Positions 15,481-23,215 of a DNA stretch of 33,070 nucleotides are shown here, in pieces. The first letter of the stretch is position 1. Every line of letters starts with the position of its first letter. Source of the DNA: Hyphomicrobiales bacterium (GTDB lineage: Bacteria > Pseudomonadota > Alphaproteobacteria > Rhizobiales > Rhizobiaceae). Location: positions 1 to 33,070 of the forward strand of contig JAKDNM010000029.1 of NCBI GenBank assembly GCA_030456445.1, in the 5' to 3' direction. The position numbers and the translations under genes are program-made. The notes under the pieces are model-generated. The model saw nothing but the letters and a program-made list of their open reading frames with translations, was not told where the DNA came from and ran no database searches.

Positions 15481-17873
15481 CGACTTGGCCGTTTCCAGGG
15501 GCCATCGACATGAACAGCAATGAACGTAAGGCGATTTTCCCGGTCATGTACCAGAGGAATCAACCATTGAGCGGAACATTCCGGGCGGCGCCCGACCGGC
15601 CGGACGAGTTCATCGACCTGGAGCAACTGCTCGCCATCGCGCAGCGTCGCGCATGGATCGTCATCCTTTGCGCGATAGCCGGCCTTGTGCTCGGCATCCT
15701 TTATCTCGTCGCCACGCCGCCCGAATATACGTCCGTTACCGATGTCCTGATCGACGACAGCATGCAGAAATATGCGCAGGATACGGCAAGCCCCGCGCCT
15801 GCCGCCGCGCAACTGGATGCGCAGGTCTACAGCCAGGTCGAGATCATGAAGTCGGAAAGGCTGGCGCGATCTGTCGTGACGGCCGCGAAACTCGACGGGA
15901 ACAATATGTTCCTTTATCCGCCGCGCACGCCGCTCGAATGGGTGAAAGGCGAGGTCAAGGGCGTGATCCGCTGGTTCCTGCCCAAATCCGAAGGGACGGG
16001 TAAAGGCGGTGTCTCGCCGGGCGAAGCGAAGGTGCAGAGGGCCGCGGAGCTTCTCCAGTCCAATTTGACCGTTACCCGTGTCGGCCACAGCAACGTCATC
16101 GAACTCTCCTACGTGGCCAACGATCCGCAGCTTGCCGGCAGCGTCGCCCGGGCCTACGCCAAGGCCTACCTGGCCGACCAGCTCAACGCCAATTTCGACG
16201 CGACCGAACAGGCTTCGATCTGGCTGCAGGGGCGGATCGACGATCTGCGCGAGCGTTCGCAGAAAGCCGCGCTCGAAGCTGAAAAATACCGTGCCGCGCA
16301 TGGTCTCACCTCGACAAGCGGCCAACTCCTGTCCGACCAGCAGCTCTCCGACCTCAATAAACAGTTGATCCTGGCTCAGGCTGACACGGCAAACGCCTTC
16401 GCCCGCTACAGCCAGTTCAAGACGATCGTGGACAGCGGGCCGGATAACGCCGTGAAGAACGCGACGGTGCCGACCGACAAGTCCGTCGGGGCCAGCAACA
16501 ACGCCATCATCAACGAACTCAAGGCGCGCTATCTCGATATCACGCGGCGCGAGCGGGAAGTCGCGTCGCGCTTCGGCAAGGATCATCCGCAGGCGGTTGC
16601 GCTGCGCGTCCAGCAGGCCGACCTTGCAAAACAGATTTATCAGGAACTTCAGCAACTCACCGAGAGCTATCGCAACGAATATCAGGTGGCCAAGGCGCGT
16701 GAGGAGTCGCTCCGGCAGAACGTGTCCAGGCTCGCAGGCCAGAGCACTTCGGACAGCCAGTCCATGGTACAGCTCAAGAATCTCGAGCAGAGGGCGGACG
16801 CGCTCTCGACGCTCTATCGGGATTTTCTTTCACGCAATGCCCAGGCGTTGCAGCAGGCGTCCTTCCCGATCGCCAAGGCGCGGGTCATATCGGAAGCCAT
16901 CGATCCGAAATCGCCTTCGAGCCCGAGGAAGATTCTGTCGCTCGCTCTGTCGCTTGTTCTGGGCATGTTCGCCGGCGCCGGCATCGGCGCGGTCCAGGAG
17001 TTCCGCGAGCGCTTTTTCCGTACCGGCGAGGACGTTCGCAACACGCTCAACCTCAATTTCTTCGGGTATCTTCCGCGGCTCGGGCGGCGGGGCGGCCATG
17101 CCAGGAAGGACGACATCCCGCCCGACGGCGTTACGCCTTCGCAAACGCCCAGTCCGCTGCGCATAGCGTCGCGCGCACCCGCTTCCTCCTTCGCGGAAAC
17201 GCTGCGCAACATAAAGCTCGGCGTCGATATCGTACTGCACGGCAAGTCGTGCAAGCTTGTCAGCTTCATCTCGGTCCTGCCGCGAGAGGGCAAGACGACA
17301 GTCTCCGCCAATTTTGCGGAACTGTGTGCAGCAACCGGCGCCAGGACCCTTCTGATCGACGGCGACATGCGTAATCCCGGCCTGAGCCGCGCCCTTTCCA
17401 TCGCGCCCGAGGCCGGGCTGGTCGAAGCGATCCTCGGTGAGGAACGCTGGCAGAATGTCGTCAAGGTGACCACCGGGACGAGGTTGTCGATCATTCCCAA
17501 CGTGCTCGGCGGCCGCCTCTCCCACACGAGCGAATTGTTGTCCGGTCCGGGCATGGCGAACCTCATCAATGCCGCACGCAGTTCGTACGATTATATCATC
17601 GTGGACCTTCCGCCCTTCGGCCCGGTTGTGGACGCGAAGGCTTTCGAGCCGCATGTGGACGGTTTCGTGCTCGTATCCGAATGGGGCGCCACGCCGCGGA
17701 ATCTCGTGCGCACGACCTTGCAGAACGAGCCCCAGATCGCGGCGAAGGTTCTCGGCGTGGTGCTGAACAAGACCGACACGAAGAAGCTCGGCCGCTATGG
17801 GATCTACGGGGCGTCGGAGCACTATCTCGACAAGTACGCTTCGTATTACCGGGAGCCGGCCGACTCGATCTGA
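15477..17873 (+). CDS. exoP: ExoP: Wzz/PCP-2a chain-length regulator with BY-kinase domain
   Basis: Inner-membrane co-polymerase that governs chain length and export through autophosphorylation. Up to 798 residues: a Wzz domain begins at FIDLEQLLAIAQRRAWIVIL (TM1 about 58-80), and a large periplasmic coiled-coil part follows. The Pro-rich DPKSPSSPRK precedes TM2 (ILSLALSLVLGMFAGAGIG). The cytoplasmic BY-kinase has Walker A LPREGKTTVSANFAEL (near residue 600), Walker A' TLLIDGDMRNPGLSRAL and Walker B YDYIIVDLPPFGPVVD. A C-terminal Tyr cluster (RYGIYGASEHYLDKYASYYREP) holds the phosphate sites. The start could be ATG 15477 (overlapping the exoO stop), 15510 (AGGGG upstream) or 15546. No exoN follows as it does in S. 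meliloti. Confidence 0.95.
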   Translation: MTTWPFPGAIDMNSNERKAIFPVMYQRNQPLSGTFRAAPDRPDEFIDLEQLLAIAQRRAWIVILCAIAGLVLGILYLVATPPEYTSVTDVLIDDSMQKYAQDTASPAPAAAQLDAQVYSQVEIMKSERLARSVVTAAKLDGNNMFLYPPRTPLEWVKGEVKGVIRWFLPKSEGTGKGGVSPGEAKVQRAAELLQSNLTVTRVGHSNVIELSYVANDPQLAGSVARAYAKAYLADQLNANFDATEQASIWLQGRIDDLRERSQKAALEAEKYRAAHGLTSTSGQLLSDQQLSDLNKQLILAQADTANAFARYSQFKTIVDSGPDNAVKNATVPTDKSVGASNNAIINELKARYLDITRREREVASRFGKDHPQAVALRVQQADLAKQIYQELQQLTESYRNEYQVAKAREESLRQNVSRLAGQSTSDSQSMVQLKNLEQRADALSTLYRDFLSRNAQALQQASFPIAKARVISEAIDPKSPSSPRKILSLALSLVLGMFAGAGIGAVQEFRERFFRTGEDVRNTLNLNFFGYLPRLGRRGGHARKDDIPPDGVTPSQTPSPLRIASRAPASSFAETLRNIKLGVDIVLHGKSCKLVSFISVLPREGKTTVSANFAELCAATGARTLLIDGDMRNPGLSRALSIAPEAGLVEAILGEERWQNVVKVTTGTRLSIIPNVLGGRLSHTSELLSGPGMANLINAARSSYDYIIVDLPPFGPVVDAKAFEPHVDGFVLVSEWGATPRNLVRTTLQNEPQIAAKVLGVVLNKTDTKKLGRYGIYGASEHYLDKYASYYREPADSI

Positions 17874-18655
17874 GAGGATTTTCCTTCCGTGGCGAGGAAG
17901 CGCCCGCGGCCTCTCCATATGCGAACCGCGCTCAGCCGGCCGCTGTAATAGGCGCCCGTGTCGATATTGATGCGCTTTCCGTCACGCGCCGGCCTGTCGA
18001 CCGGAGTGTGCCCGTGAACCACATAGTTCCTCAACAGGTGAGCCTGGTCGAAGAAGCCGGACCGGATGGTGACGAGGTCCATGTCGGTTTGCTGGTCCAG
18101 CGAACGCTCCGGCCGGATGCCGGCATGGACGAAGACGATGCGCCCGCCTGTTGCCATCATCGGCAATGAGTGCAGGAAACTCCGGTGCGAGGACGGTATG
18201 GTGGCACGGATCATGCCATCGATGTCGCCGTCGATCCCGTAGATCGCTTTCAGTCGCTCGTAGTCCATGCCGTAGGACGTCAAGGTCGGCGACGCGCCCA
18301 TCCTGAGCCACTCCCCCCGGCTGATCCGCCCCTCCAGATAGTCGAGCATGGCGATCTCGTGATTGCCGGCGAGGCAGAGGCGCTCGAAGCCATCCGGCGG
18401 CGGCGCCGTCAGATGGTCGAGCACCTGCGCCGAAGAAGGACCACGATCGACATAGTCGCCGAGCATGACGATCAGCTTGCCGGCAGGCAGGCCGGCACTG
18501 TCGGCGACGATCATCGCTTCGAGTTCCAGCAATTCGCCGAGGCAGCCATGAACGTCGCCGATCGCATAAACGACGATATCGTCTATTTCGACGGCGATGC
18601 GCCGGCGGCGGTGTCGCGCCCTTCGCGAAGCCAGCAGGCTACTAAACTTCATCAT
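17846..18655 (-). CDS. PPP-family serine/threonine protein phosphatase (metallophosphoesterase)
   Basis: Cytoplasmic dinuclear-metal phosphatase of the bacterial PPP type (PrpA/ApaH-related). All family blocks are present: GDVHG (33-37), GDYVDRG (66-72), GNHE (97-100), VHAGIRPE, and HGHTPV near the C-terminus, with INIDTGAYYSGRLSAV after it. The length of 269 aa fits. The basic N-terminal stretch RRARHRRRR is unusual. The gene lies between exoP and a glycosyltransferase but on the opposite strand, and its last 28 bases overlap the exoP 3' end. The substrate is unknown. PPP enzymes usually act on phospho-Ser/Thr, and some act on phospho-Tyr or nucleotides, so action on the ExoP kinase is only a suggestion. 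Confidence 0.9.
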   Translation of the reverse strand: MMKFSSLLASRRARHRRRRIAVEIDDIVVYAIGDVHGCLGELLELEAMIVADSAGLPAGKLIVMLGDYVDRGPSSAQVLDHLTAPPPDGFERLCLAGNHEIAMLDYLEGRISRGEWLRMGASPTLTSYGMDYERLKAIYGIDGDIDGMIRATIPSSHRSFLHSLPMMATGGRIVFVHAGIRPERSLDQQTDMDLVTIRSGFFDQAHLLRNYVVHGHTPVDRPARDGKRINIDTGAYYSGRLSAVRIWRGRGRFLATEGKSSQIESAGSR

Positions 18656-18698
18656 CGATATTTATCCGCCGCGAGCCCTGCTTTTTCCACAAACCGCA

Positions 18699-18710
18699 TG
18701 CATAAATGCA
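18699..18710. promoter_or_regulatory. Short dyad in the divergent spacer upstream of the GT4 gene
   Basis: TGCAT (18699-18703) and ATGCA (18706-18710) are separated by AA in the spacer between the phosphatase (minus) and the glycosyltransferase (plus). The 217-base spacer should hold promoters for both genes. No clear -35/-10 pair was found. Confidence 0.2.
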
Positions 18711-18872
18711 CGTACCGCGTTCGCGTTGCGCACGCTGTGTCATGAGGCTGCCATTTTTTGCGGTGCAATACCTCATGGACGAACAAGTTGCGGCCCGTCT
18801 CGGAGCCGCCTGCGCCTCCGGGCGTTTCCCTCTTTACCCTTGGGCCGGGGGCAGAGAGTGAGTGACGGCACG

Positions 18873-19952
18873 ATGCGAATTCTGTTTGCCGGTGGCAATG
18901 GATATTATCCTGAATTTCACGGCGGCGTTCAATCGAGCACGCATCATCTCGTGGAACAGCTTCGAAACCATGGGCATGAGGCCGCGGTCCTTGCCGCGCT
19001 TTTCGGCGACGGAGCTTTCGGCATGGCTGCGCGCATCAAGCTGAAGCTTCTGCGGCAAGGGGCCGTGATGGACCATTTCCCCGGTTACCCGGTGGTACGC
19101 GCATGGCATCCTTGCGAGGCGGTGCCCTTCGCGGTCTCGCGCCTCAATCCCGATGTCGCCGTCGTCCAGTGCCATAAATCCGTTCCGCTGGGAAAAGCCC
19201 TGGAAATCGCGGGCGTCCCGCTGGTTGTCTATCTAAGGAATGTCGAGTTTCATGAACTGGCAGGCGACCCGTCGGAACTGAAGGGCGCGCGCTTCATCGC
19301 CAATTCCGAGTTCACCGCGCGCACCTATCAGGCGCGGTTCGGCATTCGCTCCACAGTCATTCCGCCTACGATCGATCCGGCGAAATATCGGGCGAATACA
19401 TCGAGGCAATACGTTACCTTCATCAATCCCTATGCCGAGAAGGGTTTCGAAAAGGCCGTCGAGATCGCCAGGCGCTGCCCTGAGATCCCGTTTCTTTTCG
19501 TGGAAAGCTGGAAGCTTGATGGCGAGCGCCGCGTCGAAGTCGAGCGGACGCTGTCGCATCTCGAAAACGTGGTTTTCGAAGGGCGCACCGACGACATGAA
19601 GACCGTCTACGGCCGTACCCGGATTCTCCTTGCGCCAAGCAAATGGGAAGAAGCCTGGGGCCGTGTCGCTTCGGAGGCGCATTGCAGCGGCATTCCCGTG
19701 ATCGGCTCGCGCCGCGGGGGGCTGCCCGAAGCGATCGGAGAGGGCGGCATCGTGCTCGATTACGATGCCCCGATCGAGGAATGGGTGTCCGAATTGCGGC
19801 AACTCTGGCGTGACGAAAGCCATTATGATCGCTTGTCGGCCGCCGCTTTGCGTTATGCGGCGCGGCCCCAGATGGACCCGGATTATCAGTTCGCCGTTTT
19901 CCTCGACGTCCTTGAACAGGCAGCACGAAACTCCGCCGCAATCGCGGCATAG
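18873..19952 (+). CDS. Glycosyltransferase family 4 protein
   Basis: Predicted cytoplasmic GT-B enzyme that adds a sugar to the exopolysaccharide repeat unit. The 359 residues have an N-terminal MRILFAGGNGYYPEFHGGVQ with the GGV(Q)-type acceptor loop, then the STHHLVEQLRNHGHEAAVLA helix. The C-terminal donor half has INPYAEKGFEKAVEIARR, VVFEGRTDDM and the EX7E motif E-AWGRVAS-E followed by AHCSGIPVIGSRRGGLPEAIG. It is not one of the named S. meliloti exo glycosyltransferases as far as I can tell. Start: ATG 18873 is most family-like; GTG 18858 in frame (five codons more) has a G-rich site upstream. It heads the plus-strand variable module of flippase, DUF120-like gene and pyruvyltransferase. 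Confidence 0.88.
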   Translation: MRILFAGGNGYYPEFHGGVQSSTHHLVEQLRNHGHEAAVLAALFGDGAFGMAARIKLKLLRQGAVMDHFPGYPVVRAWHPCEAVPFAVSRLNPDVAVVQCHKSVPLGKALEIAGVPLVVYLRNVEFHELAGDPSELKGARFIANSEFTARTYQARFGIRSTVIPPTIDPAKYRANTSRQYVTFINPYAEKGFEKAVEIARRCPEIPFLFVESWKLDGERRVEVERTLSHLENVVFEGRTDDMKTVYGRTRILLAPSKWEEAWGRVASEAHCSGIPVIGSRRGGLPEAIGEGGIVLDYDAPIEEWVSELRQLWRDESHYDRLSAAALRYAARPQMDPDYQFAVFLDVLEQAARNSAAIAA

Positions 19953-19995
19953 GCATGGCCGCTCGCCGCAAAGAGCGCATTTTCAGGTTCGACGT

Positions 19996-21501
19996 ATGAG
20001 CAGTATCACCGGTCGGCTGATCAAGGGGAGCCTGTGGCTCAGCCTGTCGCGGGCGGTCGTCAACCTTTTGGCGACGCTCAGCACCTTCGTGCTGGCATGG
20101 TATCTGACACCAGCCGATTTCGGCCTTGTAGCGCTCGCGACCACGATGCTGCTGATCGTGACGACGGTCACGGAGTTATCGCTCAATCAGGCGCTTATTC
20201 GCCACGAGGCGCCGGGAGAATCGCACTTCAGCGCGGCCTGGACGCTTAACGCGACGCGCGGCCTGATCCTTTGCCTTCTCTTCGCCGCCTCGGCCTATCC
20301 GGCATCCATCCTCTACGACGATCCGAGGCTGTTCGGCGTCATGCTGGCGCTTGGGGCAAGCGTATTCATGAGCGGCCTGACCAATCCGCGCCTGGTGATG
20401 CTCCAGCGCAACCTCATATTCTGGCAGGAGTTCGTTCTCAGCGTATCGCAGAAATTTGCGGGCTTCGTCGTCGCGGTGCTGATCGCGGTGATGTATCACA
20501 GCTATTGGGCGCTGGTGATCGGGGCGCTTACGAGCCAGGCGACGAACGTCGTCATCTCCTATTTCGTGCTGCCGTTCCGCCCAAGAATAACGTTCCGCCA
20601 TGCGCGGGAGTTTTTCTCTTTTTCCGCATGGCTGGCGGCAAGCCAGATCACCAATACGCTGAACTGGCGGTTCGACATTCTTCTTATCGGCAAGATGCTG
20701 GGCGGGACGAGCCTCGGCTATTACACGGTCGGCAGCAATCTTGCGCGCATGCCGACGCGCGAGGCGACAGCGCCGCTGACCCAGACGATCTATCCGAGCT
20801 TTGCCAGCATCCGCAACGATCCCAAGCGCCTGGCGGCAGCTTACCAGCGCGTTCAGGCGCTGGTTTCGGCGATCGCGCTTCCCGCTGGCATCGGGGTGGC
20901 GGTGATCGCCGATCCGCTGGTCCACCTGACGCTCGGTGAGAAATGGGCGCCGATCATCTTCATCATCCAGTCGCTCGCCTCCGTCTATGCCTTCCAGACC
21001 CTCGGCTCGCTGGTGCAGCCGCTGGGCATGGCCAAGGGCGAGACACGCATCCTGTTCATGCGCGATACGCAGATGCTGCTCGTCCGCGTTCCGATCATCT
21101 TTATCGGGCTCGTCACCTACGGGATACACGGCGTCATACTCGGCCGCATCTTCACCGGTACGCTTGCCGCGTTCGTCAACATGATCCTGGTGAAGCGCTT
21201 CATCGGCGTAGGTGTCCTGAAACAGCTCGCGGCCAATGGGCGCGCCCTTGCAAGCGTCGCCCTCATGGCTGCGGGCGTTTCCCTCGTCTCGAGCTTTTTG
21301 GGTTCCGCGGCCGATCGGCCGGCGATGCTATGGCAATTGGTGATCCTCGTGGCATCGGGTGCGGTTTTCTATTGCGGCACGACGCTCCTTCTATGGCTGG
21401 CCATGAAGCGTCCGGCCGGGCCGGAAACGGAAGTCCTGAGGATTGCAGGCAAGATCCTGTCGAACATCGGCCCGGCGGCACGGCATTTTCCGGCGTCGTG
21501 A
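19996..21501 (+). CDS. Lipopolysaccharide/EPS flippase (Wzx, MOP superfamily; ExoT-equivalent role)
   Basis: Integral membrane protein of 501 residues with about 12-14 hydrophobic helices, expected to flip the undecaprenyl-linked repeat unit to the periplasm. Marks of the Wzx/MATE-like polysaccharide transporter group are SITGRLIKGSLWLSLSRAVVNLL at the start, VLAWYLTPADFGLVALATTML, ELSLNQALIRHE, NWRFDILLIGKMLGG and LGYYTVGSNLARMP. The start ATG 19996 is the first plausible one; the longer open frame from 19765 overlaps the upstream gene. S. meliloti exoT is absent from its usual place, so this gene probably takes that role here. No exoT symbol is given because direct orthology could not be shown. 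Confidence 0.9.
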   Translation: MSSITGRLIKGSLWLSLSRAVVNLLATLSTFVLAWYLTPADFGLVALATTMLLIVTTVTELSLNQALIRHEAPGESHFSAAWTLNATRGLILCLLFAASAYPASILYDDPRLFGVMLALGASVFMSGLTNPRLVMLQRNLIFWQEFVLSVSQKFAGFVVAVLIAVMYHSYWALVIGALTSQATNVVISYFVLPFRPRITFRHAREFFSFSAWLAASQITNTLNWRFDILLIGKMLGGTSLGYYTVGSNLARMPTREATAPLTQTIYPSFASIRNDPKRLAAAYQRVQALVSAIALPAGIGVAVIADPLVHLTLGEKWAPIIFIIQSLASVYAFQTLGSLVQPLGMAKGETRILFMRDTQMLLVRVPIIFIGLVTYGIHGVILGRIFTGTLAAFVNMILVKRFIGVGVLKQLAANGRALASVALMAAGVSLVSSFLGSAADRPAMLWQLVILVASGAVFYCGTTLLLWLAMKRPAGPETEVLRIAGKILSNIGPAARHFPAS

Positions 21502-21527
21502 CCGGCCGGAGCGAACGGAGAACCGCA

Positions 21528-22202
21528 ATGCGATCGCATTCCATCGGCAGGAGGAACGATACAATCGACAATCGCGCTGAAGTGTCCGTAGGAAAGACGG
21601 AAGCGGGCCATGGAGCCCGCATCAAAGCCGGCATCCAGATTTCCGGTCATGTGCGAAGCGGCAGAGGAAGAGCGGCGGCTGAACTTGCTGTCCACATGGA
21701 AGAAATCGAGGAAATAACAGGACAGAACATCGTTCCGGGATCGCTCAACGTCATCCTTGATCGGCCCGTTCGGTTCAAGGAAAGCGAGGCGGCGGTTTTC
21801 GACAATGGCTTCAGGATGTTGTGGCCGGCGGAGATGGGAGGCGTCGCGGTATGGATATATCGATGGCGGCATACGGCACTGCATGTTGCGGAGGTGATAT
21901 CGTCACAGAGATTGAGAGATATATTACATATTTGTAATAATAGCGAGGTAATTATAAATATTGATGAATGCCATATAGATCAAATTGATTGGATGCAAAG
22001 CTTGGCATGGGCCATTGTTTGGGCGGGTCGGAGGGATTGGTGTTACACGAACGATAGATATTACTTCGAGACATTGGGATTTTGTCGAGCAATGGAAGCG
22101 ACGCAAGAACGCAATGCGCCTGGCGCGCCGATAGTTTCAGGCCCGGCCGGCCGCCCCGGCCAGCGGAGTGTGCGATGCGAACGCAATCTGACCTTGCTTT
22201 GA
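21528..22202 (+). CDS. DUF120 / archaeal CTP-dependent riboflavin kinase (RibK)-like protein in an EPS cluster
   Basis: A 224-residue protein with a central domain (about 36-145) resembling archaeal RibK. Matching elements are GHVRSGRG (40-47; RibK has G-x-V-x-SG-x-G), PGSLNVILD (70-78; RibK EGTLNLKLD, where the Thr/Asn lie at the Mg-nucleotide site), HTALHVAEVISSQRLRDIL (115-133; RibK YHSSEIIEIIAPMKLRE) and NNSEVIINI (137-145; RibK KDGDVIKI). The match is from memory of family sequences, not a search. A 35-residue N-terminal and an 80-residue C-terminal extension have no match I know. GGAG lies 7 bases before the ATG. Spacing is 26 bases after the flippase, with a 28-base overlap with the next pyruvyltransferase. 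From about 21888 on the coding becomes AT-rich with rare-type codons (AGA, ATA, TTA). Bacteria normally use RibF for riboflavin, so substrate and role here are unknown. Confidence 0.65.
   Translation: MRSHSIGRRNDTIDNRAEVSVGKTEAGHGARIKAGIQISGHVRSGRGRAAAELAVHMEEIEEITGQNIVPGSLNVILDRPVRFKESEAAVFDNGFRMLWPAEMGGVAVWIYRWRHTALHVAEVISSQRLRDILHICNNSEVIINIDECHIDQIDWMQSLAWAIVWAGRRDWCYTNDRYYFETLGFCRAMEATQERNAPGAPIVSGPAGRPGQRSVRCERNLTLL
21888..22080. other. AT-rich tract inside the DUF120-like gene
   Basis: About 190 bases with many ATA/TTA/AAT runs (for example around 21912-21985), in contrast to GC-rich sequence on both sides. It covers residues about 121-184 of the DUF120-like protein, so the domain's end and its C-terminal extension are affected. 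It may be a foreign segment, a recombination joint, or a gene not yet adapted to host codon use. Confidence 0.7.
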
Positions 22203-23176
22203 TCGCCCAGTTGCAAGGCGCGATAGACGATTGTCTGCGGGACCATCTTGCAGACGATCGGCCACTGGCCATCCTGGATTTTCCCGATATCCGCAACTGC
22301 GGCGATTCGGCGATTTGGCTCGGCGAGATGGCGTATCTGGCAAGTTGCCGCAAGCGGCCGGCCTATGTCTCGCGCATGCGCGATTTCTCGCCCGAAGCAC
22401 TGGAACGCGCCGTGCCTGATGGGCCGATTTTCATCCATGGCGGCGGCAATTTCGGCGATCTGTGGGTTTCCCACCAGGATTTCCGCGAATATGTGCTCGA
22501 GCGATTCCCGCATCGGCGGATCATCCAGTTTCCGCAGTCGATCCATTACCGTTCCGAGGCGCGCGTCGAGCAGACGGCGCGTGCGATCGCCCGGCATCGA
22601 AACTTCCTGCTGCTGGTGCGCGATCGGGAATCGAAAGATTTTGCCGAGAAGCATTTCGACTGCGAGGTGCGCCTTTGCCCCGACATGGCGTTCTGGATCG
22701 GCGCGATCGAACCGGACGCTGCTGAATTCCCTGTGCTGGCGATGCTGAGGGCCGATCTGGAGAAGACGGGCGAGATGGACCGTTCGGCCTATCCCGGCCT
22801 GCCCATCGAGGACTGGATAACCGAATCCGCCCGTCATGTGCGCGTGTCGAAGGCGGCCGGGGCAGCCTCGGCGCTCCTGGCATTCAAGCCTGAGGAAATC
22901 AGGCTGCGCAAGCTCGACGCGGCGGCGCATAATCGCTTCCGTCGCGGCATCCGCCAGATTTCGCGCGGCCGGGCGATCGTCACCGACCGGCTGCACGTCC
23001 ATATCTGCTCCCTGCTCGTCGGCCGGCCGCATGCTGTGCTCGACAACAGCTACGGCAAGATCGGCCGCTTCATGGCCGCGTTCTCCGGCGGTATGGACCT
23101 GACCTACCGTGCTTCCTCGCTGGACGATGGATTGGAATGGGCGACGGACCAGGCCCGCATGGCCGCCGCCGCCTGA
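22175..23176 (+). CDS. Polysaccharide pyruvyltransferase family protein (EpsO/YvfF-like)
   Basis: Expected to transfer pyruvate from phosphoenolpyruvate to a sugar of the repeat unit, forming a ketal, at the cytoplasmic face. The 333 residues fit the family. Key segments are FPDIRNCGDSAIWLGE near residue 36, GPIFIHGGGNFGDLW, RRIIQFPQSIHYRS, LLLVRDRESKDFAEKHF, LCPDMAFW and the C-terminal IVTDRLHVHICSLLVGRPHAVLDNSYGKI. This wording is closest to the Bacillus EpsO/YvfF type. The start is ATG 22175 with GGAG upstream; the frame is open to 22082, but that part has no likeness. It overlaps the preceding DUF120-like gene by 28 bases. It is clearly different from the second pyruvyltransferase at 24062. 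Confidence 0.88.
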   Translation: MRTQSDLALIAQLQGAIDDCLRDHLADDRPLAILDFPDIRNCGDSAIWLGEMAYLASCRKRPAYVSRMRDFSPEALERAVPDGPIFIHGGGNFGDLWVSHQDFREYVLERFPHRRIIQFPQSIHYRSEARVEQTARAIARHRNFLLLVRDRESKDFAEKHFDCEVRLCPDMAFWIGAIEPDAAEFPVLAMLRADLEKTGEMDRSAYPGLPIEDWITESARHVRVSKAAGAASALLAFKPEEIRLRKLDAAAHNRFRRGIRQISRGRAIVTDRLHVHICSLLVGRPHAVLDNSYGKIGRFMAAFSGGMDLTYRASSLDDGLEWATDQARMAAAA

Positions 23177-23215
23177 GAAATCGATGCGAACAGGAAATTC
23201 CGGAGATCGCGCCCG

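Noticed and set aside
20943-21527. Long upstream extension of the DUF120-like frame into the flippase gene
   Set aside because: This stretch is an alternative frame of the flippase; a GGAG site and the change to family-like sequence support the start at 21528.
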